Positions 8,613-16,648 of a stretch of 64,000 bases of DNA are shown piece after piece. This stretch comes from Shewanella mesophila (GTDB lineage Bacteria > Pseudomonadota > Gammaproteobacteria > Enterobacterales > Shewanellaceae), in contig NZ_CP080421.1 of the NCBI RefSeq assembly GCF_019457515.1, forward strand, positions 992,001 through 1,056,000. The letters run 5' to 3'. Within the stretch, counting starts at the first letter, position 1; each line of letters opens with the position of its first letter. The notes below the pieces were generated by a model. That model did not search any database. It was given only the letters and a program-made list of their open reading frames with translations, and was not told the DNA's origin. The translations under genes and the position numbers were made by a program.

Positions 8613-10182
8613 GTTGGGCCTCCGACATCGATAGCGGTTTCTGCTCGGCGAAGCGAATGACGCCCTTGTCATCGACCGAGCGATCAAAAATCACATAATA
8701 GCCGCTCATCAACGGCAGGCCGAGGATAGATTGATCCGGCCAATTAGGCAGCTGTGACAGCAGTTTAAAGCAGGCCTTACCCTTGGTCGGCGTATTAATC
8801 TGCCAGTAGTGTTGGGGCGTGACGGTGATGGCGATGGCTTCGCTGTCTTGTAGGCTGTCGTTATTGTCACATGAGTGTATATCATTCCGAGGGCCGACAA
8901 AATAGAAGGTCAAATTGGGCCACTGCTTTAGCTGCAGTTCAGTCATGTCTATGCCTGTTTGCTGAAAGGCGATGTCACTAAAGGGCGCGATTTGATGAAT
9001 AAACTGAGGGTTTATCTCCTCAAGTACTTGTGTCATTGCGCCGAATAGATGGCGAGTGAGTACGATGGCCGAAGCCCCAGTATCGATAATGGCGTTGCTC
9101 TGGCCACGCATGGCATTATTGATATGCACCCCGTGGGTATGCAGATGCTGGCCGTCGGGGCACAAAGGATGGCTTGCTAGGCTGGGTTGCTTGTCAGCTG
9201 ACGAGGCGCTCGTTTCATCCAGGGACTGGGTAAGCAGGCTGGGGACCATCTCATTATCGCCAATCTGCAAGCCGACGAGATTGACGTTATAGTATTTATC
9301 TTCCATGACTGCGATGCTTTTAAAATCTCCCTGATAGAGTTCGGTATGCTCTTCGCCGCCGCCTAAGATAAGCCAGCCTTGATTGAGAGGGTCTTGTCCC
9401 AAATAAGCAAACTCACCTGCACTGTTAGGTGCTATGATCTCATCGCTGCACAGATGGATACTCGATCTACTGGCATAAAAGCCAAACTTATTACGGGTTA
9501 AACCGTGCTCGGTCAAATCATTAAAATAGGGGGGCAAATCATCACTAGGTTGACGCGTTAAGAAACGCTTAAATTGGCGCAGATCCTCACTATTAAAGTT
9601 AGCCTCACTTTGCAGGGTAACCTCTTGATTCATTATCGGCTGATAGTGACTAGTGCACAGGTGGATCGCTTCACCAAATGGCCAGGGAAAGGTGAGTGCA
9701 GGGGTGATGCCGTAATGGGTGAAATAGCTTTTCAGATCATACACTTTATTGAGTGAATGATAGGCTAGCCCCAGTATGCCATCGGCATCGGCGAAACTTA
9801 TTTTCTGTTGCCGAGAGGAGACCACGGCTACTGGGCATTGCTCCAGTACTATGGGTTTATGCGCATGGGGGACGTGGGCGTCACGTGTATCTAAGCCTCT
9901 TTGGTTCTCGCGAATACCGACGCGTGTGTAGATCACTGGGCCGTCCCATCCACCAATGCCGTACAGTACTTCTTGAGCAAAGCTGGTGGGTGTTAATGCG
10001 CTATCACGCTGGTTTATATCATCACTGCCAGAGACTACCAGTGTACTGCTGCCGGTATCTAATATGAGATTCAGTGGATGTTTTTCGGCGCCGATGCTTA
10101 GCTGGGCGCTGTAGCCGCCTTTGGCATACACATTCACAATTGGGACCTTAAGGGTACGGGGCGAAATCTTGTTTGAACTCAT
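8602..10182 (-). CDS. Pepsin-like aspartic protease (family A1, shewasin-like)
   Basis: The 526-residue bacterial pepsin homologue has both lobes: LDTGSS with catalytic Asp42, a flap YGIGG with Tyr74 (pepsin Tyr75 position), DGILGLAY, and a second IIDTGAS with Asp367, then SILGLPLMSGYYVIFD near the C terminus. The inserts make it longer than pepsin. No signal peptide is visible at ATG 10182, which has AAAGGA upstream, so a cytoplasmic location is expected; published work on Shewanella shewasins also found intracellular enzyme. It is the first gene of the run that continues through GNAT, methyltransferase, precursor and diguanylate cyclase, and is therefore a candidate for cutting the precursor. 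There is no obvious propeptide. Confidence 0.92.
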   Translation of the reverse strand: MSSNKISPRTLKVPIVNVYAKGGYSAQLSIGAEKHPLNLILDTGSSTLVVSGSDDINQRDSALTPTSFAQEVLYGIGGWDGPVIYTRVGIRENQRGLDTRDAHVPHAHKPIVLEQCPVAVVSSRQQKISFADADGILGLAYHSLNKVYDLKSYFTHYGITPALTFPWPFGEAIHLCTSHYQPIMNQEVTLQSEANFNSEDLRQFKRFLTRQPSDDLPPYFNDLTEHGLTRNKFGFYASRSSIHLCSDEIIAPNSAGEFAYLGQDPLNQGWLILGGGEEHTELYQGDFKSIAVMEDKYYNVNLVGLQIGDNEMVPSLLTQSLDETSASSADKQPSLASHPLCPDGQHLHTHGVHINNAMRGQSNAIIDTGASAIVLTRHLFGAMTQVLEEINPQFIHQIAPFSDIAFQQTGIDMTELQLKQWPNLTFYFVGPRNDIHSCDNNDSLQDSEAIAITVTPQHYWQINTPTKGKACFKLLSQLPNWPDQSILGLPLMSGYYVIFDRSVDDKGVIRFAEQKPLSMSEAQLAK

Positions 10183-10305
10183 TGGTATCCTTTGTGCGTG
10201 GGACGTTGGCATAGTGGAAATATCAGTGATTGTTTTACGCGATCCTATAGCGGGGATCAAATGATAGTTTAAGCAGCCTGTCGTGTCGTTGTTAATGATG
10301 GCAAT

Positions 10306-10731
10306 ATGTTTTCCGCAGAATTTGTACCCCAGCAGGAATTACTCACCAGTTGGTCGTCACTCTACTGCATTCAGGCCTTCAAAGGGTTAGCCAGCGCCAT
10401 AGAACCAGAGGTTTTCCTCGACACTTTCGCCAGTAACTACCAACAGGTTTGTGAGGGCGAAACTCAGTATCAAAAACTGGAGCCATCATCGATTGAGGGA
10501 AAACAGAGCTTCAGTGCAATGCTGACGTGTTCAAAAATGTCTCATGCTCACAGAGGCGAGAGTGAGCAGGGCATGGCTATGGGAGAGATAGGTTATTACA
10601 CTGTGATTGCTGGCAATGAGGATCTGTTTTTATTACATCGTTCCGCTCGAGGGGATGCCTTGCTTTCTACTGCTCATTTTTCCGTTACGCCGCCACTTAA
10701 GATGGTGGCTGATATTAGCACTCTGCGCTAA
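10306..10731 (+). CDS. Hypothetical protein
   Basis: This 141-residue protein is not recognised. It is divergent from the protease gene, with 123 nt between the two starts. The sequence is soluble-looking, with four Cys (CIQAF, QVCEG, LTCSK in order plus none near the end), a beta-rich second half (GYYTVIAGNEDLFLLH) and no membrane helix. The ATG at 10306 has no convincing ribosome site, and the upstream frame is closed by a stop at 10270, so no longer form exists. The shared divergent promoter region leaves open a link to the borosin-like run. Confidence 0.55.
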   Translation: MFSAEFVPQQELLTSWSSLYCIQAFKGLASAIEPEVFLDTFASNYQQVCEGETQYQKLEPSSIEGKQSFSAMLTCSKMSHAHRGESEQGMAMGEIGYYTVIAGNEDLFLLHRSARGDALLSTAHFSVTPPLKMVADISTLR

Positions 10732-10923
10732 GGCCACTTTATCCTTGGTATGGGAATTGTTATATCAAGTCTATCTAAGGTCTTAAACTTTATTGTCATT
10801 AAAATTAAATTAAAATTTTTTAATTATTAATATAGTATTGGCGTGCTGTGGGGTGAATGGAGCTATTGGATAACTCTTGGATCCTTATTGAGTATTTTAT
10901 TTTACGTAAACAAAAGGAATAAT

Positions 10924-11274
10924 ATGGAACATTTTATTGGTGCGTTTAAAAAGTTTGCCGATTTTACAGGTCGCGCACGTAGAACAGAGTTTTGGATGTA
11001 TATTTTGTTTTACTTTATCTTTTACGTCGTGCTGGCCGTGGTCGATGGCATACTCGGGAGCTTTGCATTAACAACGATATTCTCTTTGGTGATGTTAATC
11101 CCCAGCTTGTCTATTTCGGCGCGACGTTTACACGATACTGGACGTTCAGGTTGGTGGCAGTTACTCAACCTAATTCCACTTATTGGTGCCATCGTACTTA
11201 TTATTTTTTATGTACAAGACAGCGTCGAAGACAACGAATATGGTGGCAATCCCAAAGCATTTGCTGCGGCTTAA
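10924..11274 (+). CDS. DUF805 membrane protein
   Basis: The 116-residue inner-membrane protein begins MEHFIGAFKKFADFTGRARR. DUF805 hallmarks are the FxGRARRxEFW motif before the first helix, several hydrophobic helices, and SISARRLHDTGRSGWW between them. The role of the family is not known. ATG 10924 is preferred because AAAAGGAAT lies directly upstream; a GTG/CTG-type extension back to 10843 would add an unrelated hydrophobic stretch. The upstream 60 bases are extremely AT-rich, as in a strong promoter, and a clear terminator follows. Confidence 0.85.
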   Translation: MEHFIGAFKKFADFTGRARRTEFWMYILFYFIFYVVLAVVDGILGSFALTTIFSLVMLIPSLSISARRLHDTGRSGWWQLLNLIPLIGAIVLIIFYVQDSVEDNEYGGNPKAFAAA

Positions 11275-11292
11275 TTGTATATCGTCATTATA

Positions 11293-11317
11293 AGGAGGCT
11301 TAGGCCTCCTTTTTTTA
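11293..11317 (+). terminator. Rho-independent terminator of the DUF805 gene
   Basis: AGGAGGC and GCCTCCT (11293-11299 and 11304-11310) pair with a four-base loop and are followed by seven T. Confidence 0.85.
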
Positions 11318-11363
11318 TCGTCTTTGTCTGTTATTTTATGGTGTTATTGTCGGTACAAGTCAT

Positions 11364-11393
11364 TAGACATTTATACGTTTAGACGTCTATAAT
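11364..11393 (+). promoter_or_regulatory. Promoter with three tandem MetJ boxes
   Basis: A sigma-70 promoter has -35 TAGACA (11364-11369), an 18-bp spacer and a perfect -10 TATAAT (11388-11393). The spacer is made of three contiguous 8-mers in MetJ phase: AGACATTT (11365), ATACGTTT (11373) and AGACGTCT (11381, exact consensus). MetJ with S-adenosylmethionine would block RNA polymerase here. It drives the riboswitch leader and B12 receptor downstream. Confidence 0.8.
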
Positions 11394-11483
11394 GGCCTCG
11401 TTTTTGATAGTCGTAAATGACCTTGTATGGATTGCAATGTTATAGATGGTTGATTAAAGGCAAGCAAATTCTAGTTAATCTTT

Positions 11484-11730
11484 TGTGGTGCCCAACTATG
11501 TGCTGTGTGTAATTGGGATAATCGGGAAGCCTGTGAAAATCTGGCACTGCCCCCGCAACGGTGAAAGGTGAAAGTTGGGTGCGCTGAATTGAAGCGTTAA
11601 AAAATCCAATCTTGTCGTATCAAAAGTGATTCGCTTTTTGTACTTATCCTCAGTCCGGAGACCGGCCCATTAGGTGATTTTGAGATTTCGGCGGGCAGAT
11701 CTCGAAATGCGATAATTTTCACCTGCTTCT
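11484..11730 (+). promoter_or_regulatory. Cobalamin (B12) riboswitch
   Basis: The leader carries the conserved cobalamin-aptamer segments in order: GGTGCC (11487), GGGAAgCCtGTGAAAATC-type core, CTGCCCCCGCAACGGTG (about 11546-11563) and the B12 box AGTCCGGAGACCGGCC (11652-11667). A further inverted repeat, AGGTGA near 11672 with TCACCT near 11721, could be the expression platform. It precedes the TonB-dependent receptor start by ~55 nt, so binding of adenosylcobalamin should shut off the receptor. Confidence 0.92.
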
Positions 11731-11784
11731 GGTGTTATTTACCGTGACTTACTGCCCCGTTTCCCTTTTAGGAGTTAAAGGAAA

Positions 11785-13722
11785 ATGGGTACCAAACCTA
11801 CAAAAATTGCCGTACTACTCGGTGGCATATTATCTGTTTCAGCACCACTGCAGGCTGCCGAACACCTTACCCCAACAGCGACCAAGGTTGATGAGACTAT
11901 TACTATTATTGGTCGAAGCGAATCAACCCCGCTCAATATCGCAGCCAATGTGAATGTGATTGATGCGGCCGCTATCGAGATGAGCGGTGCGACTAGCTTG
12001 ACGGATGTGCTGCGCGGTCAAAGCGGTATTCAAATCTCAGATTCAAACTCTGGTGCGGTGTTTGCTATGCGTGGTTTTAGCGCAGATCAGGCTGCCAACA
12101 ATACCTTGATTTTGATCGATGGTCGTCGCTTGAACAATATCGATATTGCTGCGCCAGCCATAAATGCAATTCCACTCAATCAAATAGAGCGGGTTGAAAT
12201 TTTATCGGGTAGTGCTGGTGTGCTTTATGGCGACCAAGCTGTGGGCGGTGTGATCAATATTATCACTAAGGCGCCAAATAGCGCTGGCGGCAGTATTCGT
12301 GTTTCTGGTGGCAGTTTTGATACCTATGAAGGTCAGGCCGATGTCTCGGTTGCTATTAATGATAAATGGCGACTTTACGCCGCAGGTAGTTACAACCAAG
12401 GTGATAACTATCGCGACCATAACGCCAATGAAACCGCATCGATTTTAGGCCGCCTGCAATATCAAGATGACACCGACCGTTTCTTTGTTGAGACCAGTTA
12501 CTACGACAACGAACGTGAATTAGCAGGGTCATTAACTAAAGAACAGTTTGAGCAAAACCCGCGTCAAGCCAACTCATTTTATCCCGATGATGTTCAACAC
12601 GAAATGACCAGTGCGGTGAGAGCGGGATACCAACACCAATTCAACCGTCAATGGTTACTGTCTGCCGATCTAAGTTATTCCGACACAGATGTGAACTCGA
12701 TAAGTTGGAGCAGTGAGGGCAAAATAAAGCGCTCGCTATTTGAGTTTAATCCTAAGGCAATTGCGACTTTTGTGACCGACAACGGTGATATTAGCCTTGT
12801 TGCCGGGGCCGATTTTAGCCAAGGCAAGGCGGATTATGATCTGGCTTACATTACTCGCAATAACACCCAGCGTTTGATGAGTGCGTATATTCAGGCCGAT
12901 GTGCCATTAACCCAAACCTTGAGCTATGTCGTGGGTGGGCGTTACAGTGATGTGCAAGACGATCTGACCGATGTAGTGCTGTATCCCGAGGGCGAAAAAC
13001 TCGACAATAGTGCGAGTGCATTGGAGTTAGGTTTTAATTATCGTCCAAGCAAGTCGCAGCGCTTTTATCTGCGCGCTGATGATAACTTCCGTTTCGCAAA
13101 AGTCGATGAGCAAGCCTATACCTTATCAGAGGTTAAGGGACTCAATCCGCAGACGGGTCGCTCTTATGAAGCCGGTTGGGACTGGACACTGAGCAGTCAA
13201 ACATTGCGTGTTAGCGCCTATCGTTTGGATCTGGAAGATGAGATCGTTTATGTGTGGTCACCAGAAGGTGGCGCTAACATGAATGCCGATGCATCACGTC
13301 GTTACGGTGTTAGTGCCGATTGGGATTGGCAGATTGCTGGCTCAACACAGGTTGGCCTCGAATATAACTACATCGATGCTAAGTTCACCGAAGGGGCTAA
13401 TGACGGAAAGGTGTTACCTTGGGTGGCTGAGCATACTGGCCGTGGTTATGTGAGTGTTGATTTTGCTCAGCATTGGCAGCTGTTTGCTGAGGGGCAGTAT
13501 ACTGGTTCACATTATGAAGGTGGCGATACAGGTAATTATTCGCCAAAAATAGAGGCCTATTTATTATCAAACCTAGCGCTGAATTATACCCGTGACGCTT
13601 GGTTAGCTAGCTTACGGGTAGATAACCTGTTTGATGAGCAATACGCTAGCGCCGTTTATTACGGTGGCTACTATTCAGGCAGTGGACGTGCAGTTCGTTT
13701 AACGGCGAGCTATCGCTTCTAA
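11785..13722 (+). CDS. btuB: TonB-dependent cobalamin receptor BtuB-like
   Basis: This 645-residue outer-membrane receptor has a signal peptide ending LQAAE, a TonB box-like DETITII (~36-42), a plug domain (VNVIDAAAIEMSGATSLTD, IERVEILSGSAGVLYGDQAVGGVINIITK) and a beta-barrel ending in aromatic YRF. It imports B12 across the outer membrane with TonB-ExbBD energy. The substrate call rests on the riboswitch in the leader, because plug sequence alone would not separate B12 from siderophores. Start ATG has AGGAG and AAAGGA upstream. It is transcribed alone; a terminator follows. Regulation by both MetJ and B12 is predicted. Confidence 0.9.
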   Translation: MGTKPTKIAVLLGGILSVSAPLQAAEHLTPTATKVDETITIIGRSESTPLNIAANVNVIDAAAIEMSGATSLTDVLRGQSGIQISDSNSGAVFAMRGFSADQAANNTLILIDGRRLNNIDIAAPAINAIPLNQIERVEILSGSAGVLYGDQAVGGVINIITKAPNSAGGSIRVSGGSFDTYEGQADVSVAINDKWRLYAAGSYNQGDNYRDHNANETASILGRLQYQDDTDRFFVETSYYDNERELAGSLTKEQFEQNPRQANSFYPDDVQHEMTSAVRAGYQHQFNRQWLLSADLSYSDTDVNSISWSSEGKIKRSLFEFNPKAIATFVTDNGDISLVAGADFSQGKADYDLAYITRNNTQRLMSAYIQADVPLTQTLSYVVGGRYSDVQDDLTDVVLYPEGEKLDNSASALELGFNYRPSKSQRFYLRADDNFRFAKVDEQAYTLSEVKGLNPQTGRSYEAGWDWTLSSQTLRVSAYRLDLEDEIVYVWSPEGGANMNADASRRYGVSADWDWQIAGSTQVGLEYNYIDAKFTEGANDGKVLPWVAEHTGRGYVSVDFAQHWQLFAEGQYTGSHYEGGDTGNYSPKIEAYLLSNLALNYTRDAWLASLRVDNLFDEQYASAVYYGGYYSGSGRAVRLTASYRF

Positions 13723-13750
13723 ATCGCGTGCTCAATAAAGCGTTCTACTA

Positions 13751-13782
13751 AGCCAGTCAGCTTTAGTGACTGGCTTTTTTTA
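13751..13782 (+). terminator. Rho-independent terminator of the B12 receptor gene
   Basis: A nine-bp stem (AGCCAGTCA / TGACTGGCT) with a seven-base loop is followed by a run of seven T. Confidence 0.88.
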
Positions 13783-13836
13783 TCTCTGTTGTTCATCATG
13801 GCCTAAGTATCATTAAGATCGGGAAGGCTTGAAAAG

Positions 13837-14448
13837 ATGAAGTTTAAATGGCTGCTCGTAGTGGTGGCGATGGTTATCGTCGGTGTGTTTTGGCCTAATA
13901 ATAATCGAACATTAGCGCCACTTTCTCCTGACGCTAACATCTTGGCCTTTGGCGATAGCTTGACCCAAGGCGTTGGTGCCTCGAAGGGAAATGATTATCC
14001 TAGCGTGTTAGCCAGATTAACTGGATGCAATGTCGTCAATTATGGGATTTCAGGAGAGACAACGGCTGAGGGACTAAGGCGGTTCGCAACTGTGCTCGAT
14101 GAAACCTCACCCGAGTTGGTGTTACTGCTCGAGGGCGGCAACGACTTTCTGCGTAATGTCGATGAGAGCGAGGTAGAGGCCAACCTTTCGTTAATGATTG
14201 AACAGGCACAAAGCAGATCCATCGCTGTGGTATTAATTGCGGTTCCTCAAAAGAGTATTTGGCTCGAACCTGCTAAACTCTATTCACGCCTTAGTGATAA
14301 ATATCAGCTGCTATTAATTGAGGATTTTTTAACAGAGCTGCTAAAATTACCAGAGGTTAAATCCGATACGATTCACCTTAATGATCTTGGCTATCGACGT
14401 CTTGCGAAGCACATTGAGCAGCAACTTCGGCATGCTGGGGCATTGTAA
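13837..14448 (+). CDS. SGNH/GDSL-family esterase, membrane-anchored or exported
   Basis: The 203-residue hydrolase has the four SGNH blocks: block I FGDSLTQG (nucleophile Ser), Gly in block II (NYGISGETT), GGNDFL in block III (Asn) and DTIHLNDLGYRRL in block V with catalytic Asp and His. It resembles TesA-type arylesterase/lysophospholipases. An N-terminal hydrophobic helix (LLVVVAMVIVGVFW) places it in the periplasm or anchors it in the inner membrane; no clear cleavage site is visible. The start has GGGAAGG ~13 nt upstream. Natural substrate is unknown. Confidence 0.85.
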   Translation: MKFKWLLVVVAMVIVGVFWPNNNRTLAPLSPDANILAFGDSLTQGVGASKGNDYPSVLARLTGCNVVNYGISGETTAEGLRRFATVLDETSPELVLLLEGGNDFLRNVDESEVEANLSLMIEQAQSRSIAVVLIAVPQKSIWLEPAKLYSRLSDKYQLLLIEDFLTELLKLPEVKSDTIHLNDLGYRRLAKHIEQQLRHAGAL

Positions 14449-14699
14449 ACATGGGAAGCCGTTTGATATGTCAGTTCATCTGCTGTGCAGCGTCATCGAA
14501 CTGTAAATCGGCAGAAATTTGTCATCTCATGGCGCTTAAGTACGAGATTTGATGGGTGTCAGTGCGACAATGTTGAAATATTTGGATTAAAGTTCGCTTT
14601 TACCCTAAATCGACTTGACCACGGCGGGCATTTTGTGGGTAAATTCTCGGATAACAAATGGCGACTTGCCAGAATAATAAATCAGGTTAATAACTTCTC

Positions 14700-15431
14700 A
14701 TGACAGATCTTGAGCATCAAGTATTCACTCAAGTACGTGCAATTATCGCCAATGAAGAGCAGGTCATTGGTCGCCGTGGCATTCTGATCCCATTAAAAAA
14801 AGCTATCATTGCCGATGGTGATATTCGCAATGTGATTGATATTGTGTCTTCCGATCCCGCGCTAGCGGCCCACATGCTATGGCGTAGCAATGCTGCTGCC
14901 AATGCTGGCAATACAGTGTCATCAAAAAATCGTTCATTAAAAGACGCCTTAGTACGCTTGGGGCAAGTGAACATTTATCGCTATGCGTTTACCTTTTACC
15001 TTAAAGAGCGTCTGGATGAACTGCCACAACCCTATAAAAAATTGGTGTTTGGTTATTGGGCATTGACAGAGAGTATTGCGACCGATGCCGTAGATAGTTT
15101 GCATCAAATGGAAGGCGTTAATATCAACCCAGATGAGGTGCAAACCTTAGCGCTCTTTAGCGTATTTGGTGAGATCATCGCCCTTACCGCATTTGCCTAT
15201 TTAAATGCCGAATCAGAGCAGTCGTTCCCGCTGTCTATTATCAAGTCGTTAATTGATAACCAAAAACAAACCCTAACCCTAGAAGCATTCGTCTCTTTGG
15301 GATTGGATGATGAACTTAAAGAAGAGTTCATGATCGCCCATAACCTGCGTCAGACGCGCAACCCTGATTCTCCTGGTTTGGTGTTGCGCCGAGTTCTGTC
15401 GATGCGTAATCAACTGCTTAATCCATTGTAG
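14700..15431 (+). CDS. HDOD-domain protein
   Basis: The 243-residue soluble helical protein has an HDOD-like core: ILIPLKKAIIADGDIRNVIDIVSSDP-type start (about residues 26-51), ALAAHMLWRSNAAANAG, and SLKDALVRLGQVNIYRYAF. HDOD proteins are HD-related regulators that usually lack hydrolase activity and often act in c-di-GMP, stress or chemotaxis networks. The true HD pair is not visible. It is transcribed alone between the esterase gene and convergent metR. The 251 bases before it hold no convincing gene. Specific role is unknown. Confidence 0.75.
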   Translation: MTDLEHQVFTQVRAIIANEEQVIGRRGILIPLKKAIIADGDIRNVIDIVSSDPALAAHMLWRSNAAANAGNTVSSKNRSLKDALVRLGQVNIYRYAFTFYLKERLDELPQPYKKLVFGYWALTESIATDAVDSLHQMEGVNINPDEVQTLALFSVFGEIIALTAFAYLNAESEQSFPLSIIKSLIDNQKQTLTLEAFVSLGLDDELKEEFMIAHNLRQTRNPDSPGLVLRRVLSMRNQLLNPL

Positions 15432-15480
15432 TTAGAGTCGTCGTTAGAGTTACCGAAATACTTTATTCATTTTTAAAGCA

Positions 15481-15504
15481 AAAAACTGCCTCTGGCAGTT
15501 TTTT
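15481..15504. terminator. Bidirectional terminator between HDOD gene and metR
   Basis: AAAAACTGCC and GGCAGTTTTT pair across a three-base loop; T-runs exist on both strands, serving the two convergent genes. Confidence 0.85.
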
Positions 15505-15552
15505 CGATCCGGCTTCAACACCACTAACCAAAGTCGTCCTTACTTCTTTGAT

Positions 15553-16452
15553 TCAGCCATTCTGTTTAGTTATTCCCTCTGCAGCAACAAGACTCAACCA
15601 TTGCTGTGCGAGCCGCGCATTGCTACTCCTGTGACGATAAGCGCCAAATAGTGGTCTTTTTAGTCCTTCTTGCCCGAGTTTTAGCGCCGTCAATGATAAG
15701 CCATGGGCTTCATTTATCGACCAACTAGGCAGGGCGGATACACCGTCTTTACAAGCAATACGTTGCAAGAGCATAGCGGTAAGATCGCAGCGGATCTGTT
15801 TACTGACTGGGATCCCCGCAGGTTCTAAAAAGTAACGGTAGATGTCTAAACGCGCCAGTGGCACTGGATAGGTGATAAGCGATTGCTCACTGAGCTGAAC
15901 TGGCGTCACATGGCGCTGTTGTGCTAACGGGTGGTCGTTGGCGACCAATAGTTTAACTTCAAAATCAAAAAGGTGCTGATAGGCGATATCCTTGTCTGGT
16001 ATTGGATCTGACGTCAGCACCACATCTAGTTCTCCTTGCTTAAGCGCCGTTAGCGAATCAAACAGGTGGCGGCTCGAGAGTTCAAGGTTGGTGTGAGGGA
16101 AGTTGCTATTGAACTCTTCGATTACTGGCATCAGCCAGCGAAAGCAGCTATGGCACTCAATACCGACAAACAGATCGGCGGCGTCGTCACTCAGTCCATT
16201 TTTGAGATCGACCTCAGTTTCAATCACCTTAGGCAGAATCTCCTCTGCCAGTGTAAGTAAGCGTGTTCCTTCTTGGGTAAAAGAGAGCGGTTTACTCTTT
16301 CTAACAAAAATTGCCGAATTGATTCGGGTCTCAAGCTCTTTTATCTGGTGAGATAAGGCCGATTGAGTGACAAAGCGCTTTTTAGCTGCGCCAGCGAGAC
16401 TGCCACTCTCTTTGAGGGCCACCAATGTTCGTAAATGCCTAAGCTCTATCAT
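15553..16452 (-). CDS. metR: LysR-type methionine regulator MetR
   Basis: The 299-residue LysR-family activator has an N-terminal winged helix-turn-helix (MIELRHLRTLVALKESGSLA, then RFVTQSALSHQIKELE) and a C-terminal effector domain. MetR uses homocysteine to activate metE and related genes. The assignment rests on the sequence and on divergence from metE, the classic metR-metE arrangement. ATG 16452 has TGAGGT upstream. A candidate MetR site and MetJ-like boxes lie in the 196-nt gap it shares with metE, so autoregulation is likely. Confidence 0.92.
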   Translation of the reverse strand: MIELRHLRTLVALKESGSLAGAAKKRFVTQSALSHQIKELETRINSAIFVRKSKPLSFTQEGTRLLTLAEEILPKVIETEVDLKNGLSDDAADLFVGIECHSCFRWLMPVIEEFNSNFPHTNLELSSRHLFDSLTALKQGELDVVLTSDPIPDKDIAYQHLFDFEVKLLVANDHPLAQQRHVTPVQLSEQSLITYPVPLARLDIYRYFLEPAGIPVSKQIRCDLTAMLLQRIACKDGVSALPSWSINEAHGLSLTALKLGQEGLKRPLFGAYRHRSSNARLAQQWLSLVAAEGITKQNG

Positions 16453-16464
16453 TTTTACCTCAGA

Positions 16465-16625
16465 TGAATTTTGCTCATGTTGTGCTTGAAATCAATTCGA
16501 TTGCGAGGTGACAGGTTAACACAATAAACTTCTAGACGTCCAGACGCCTGTTTATGCTTGTGTCATCTTAATCGTCATCAGTTGCTTGATGTCCAAGTTA
16601 ACAGCGTCATTATGAATTTTGCTCA
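16465..16625. promoter_or_regulatory. MetR-like sites between metR and metE
   Basis: The MetR consensus is TGAA-N5-TTCA. A near-match TGAA-ATCAA-TTCG lies at 16487-16499. Two identical 14-mers TGAATTTTGCTCAT (16465-16478 and 16613-16626, TGAA-N5-CTCA) flank the gap, one next to each gene. Assignment to MetR is by pattern and position. Confidence 0.55.
16526..16549 (+). promoter_or_regulatory. MetJ boxes upstream of metE
   Basis: Tandem 8-mers AGACGTCC (16534) and AGACGCCT (16542) match the AGACGTCT consensus at 7 and 7 of 8 positions; AAACTTCT (16526) is a weaker third box. SAM-bound MetJ would repress metE from here. Confidence 0.7.
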
Positions 16626-16648
16626 TCTTAAATAAAAGGGTATACAGT

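Noticed and set aside
11785..13722. Siderophore receptor as alternative for the TonB-dependent receptor
   Set aside because: The leader holds a cobalamin riboswitch, and no Fur-like site was noticed.
14485..14703. 72-codon open frame between the esterase and HDOD genes
   Set aside because: No ribosome site, unusual composition, overlaps the HDOD start and resembles no family.
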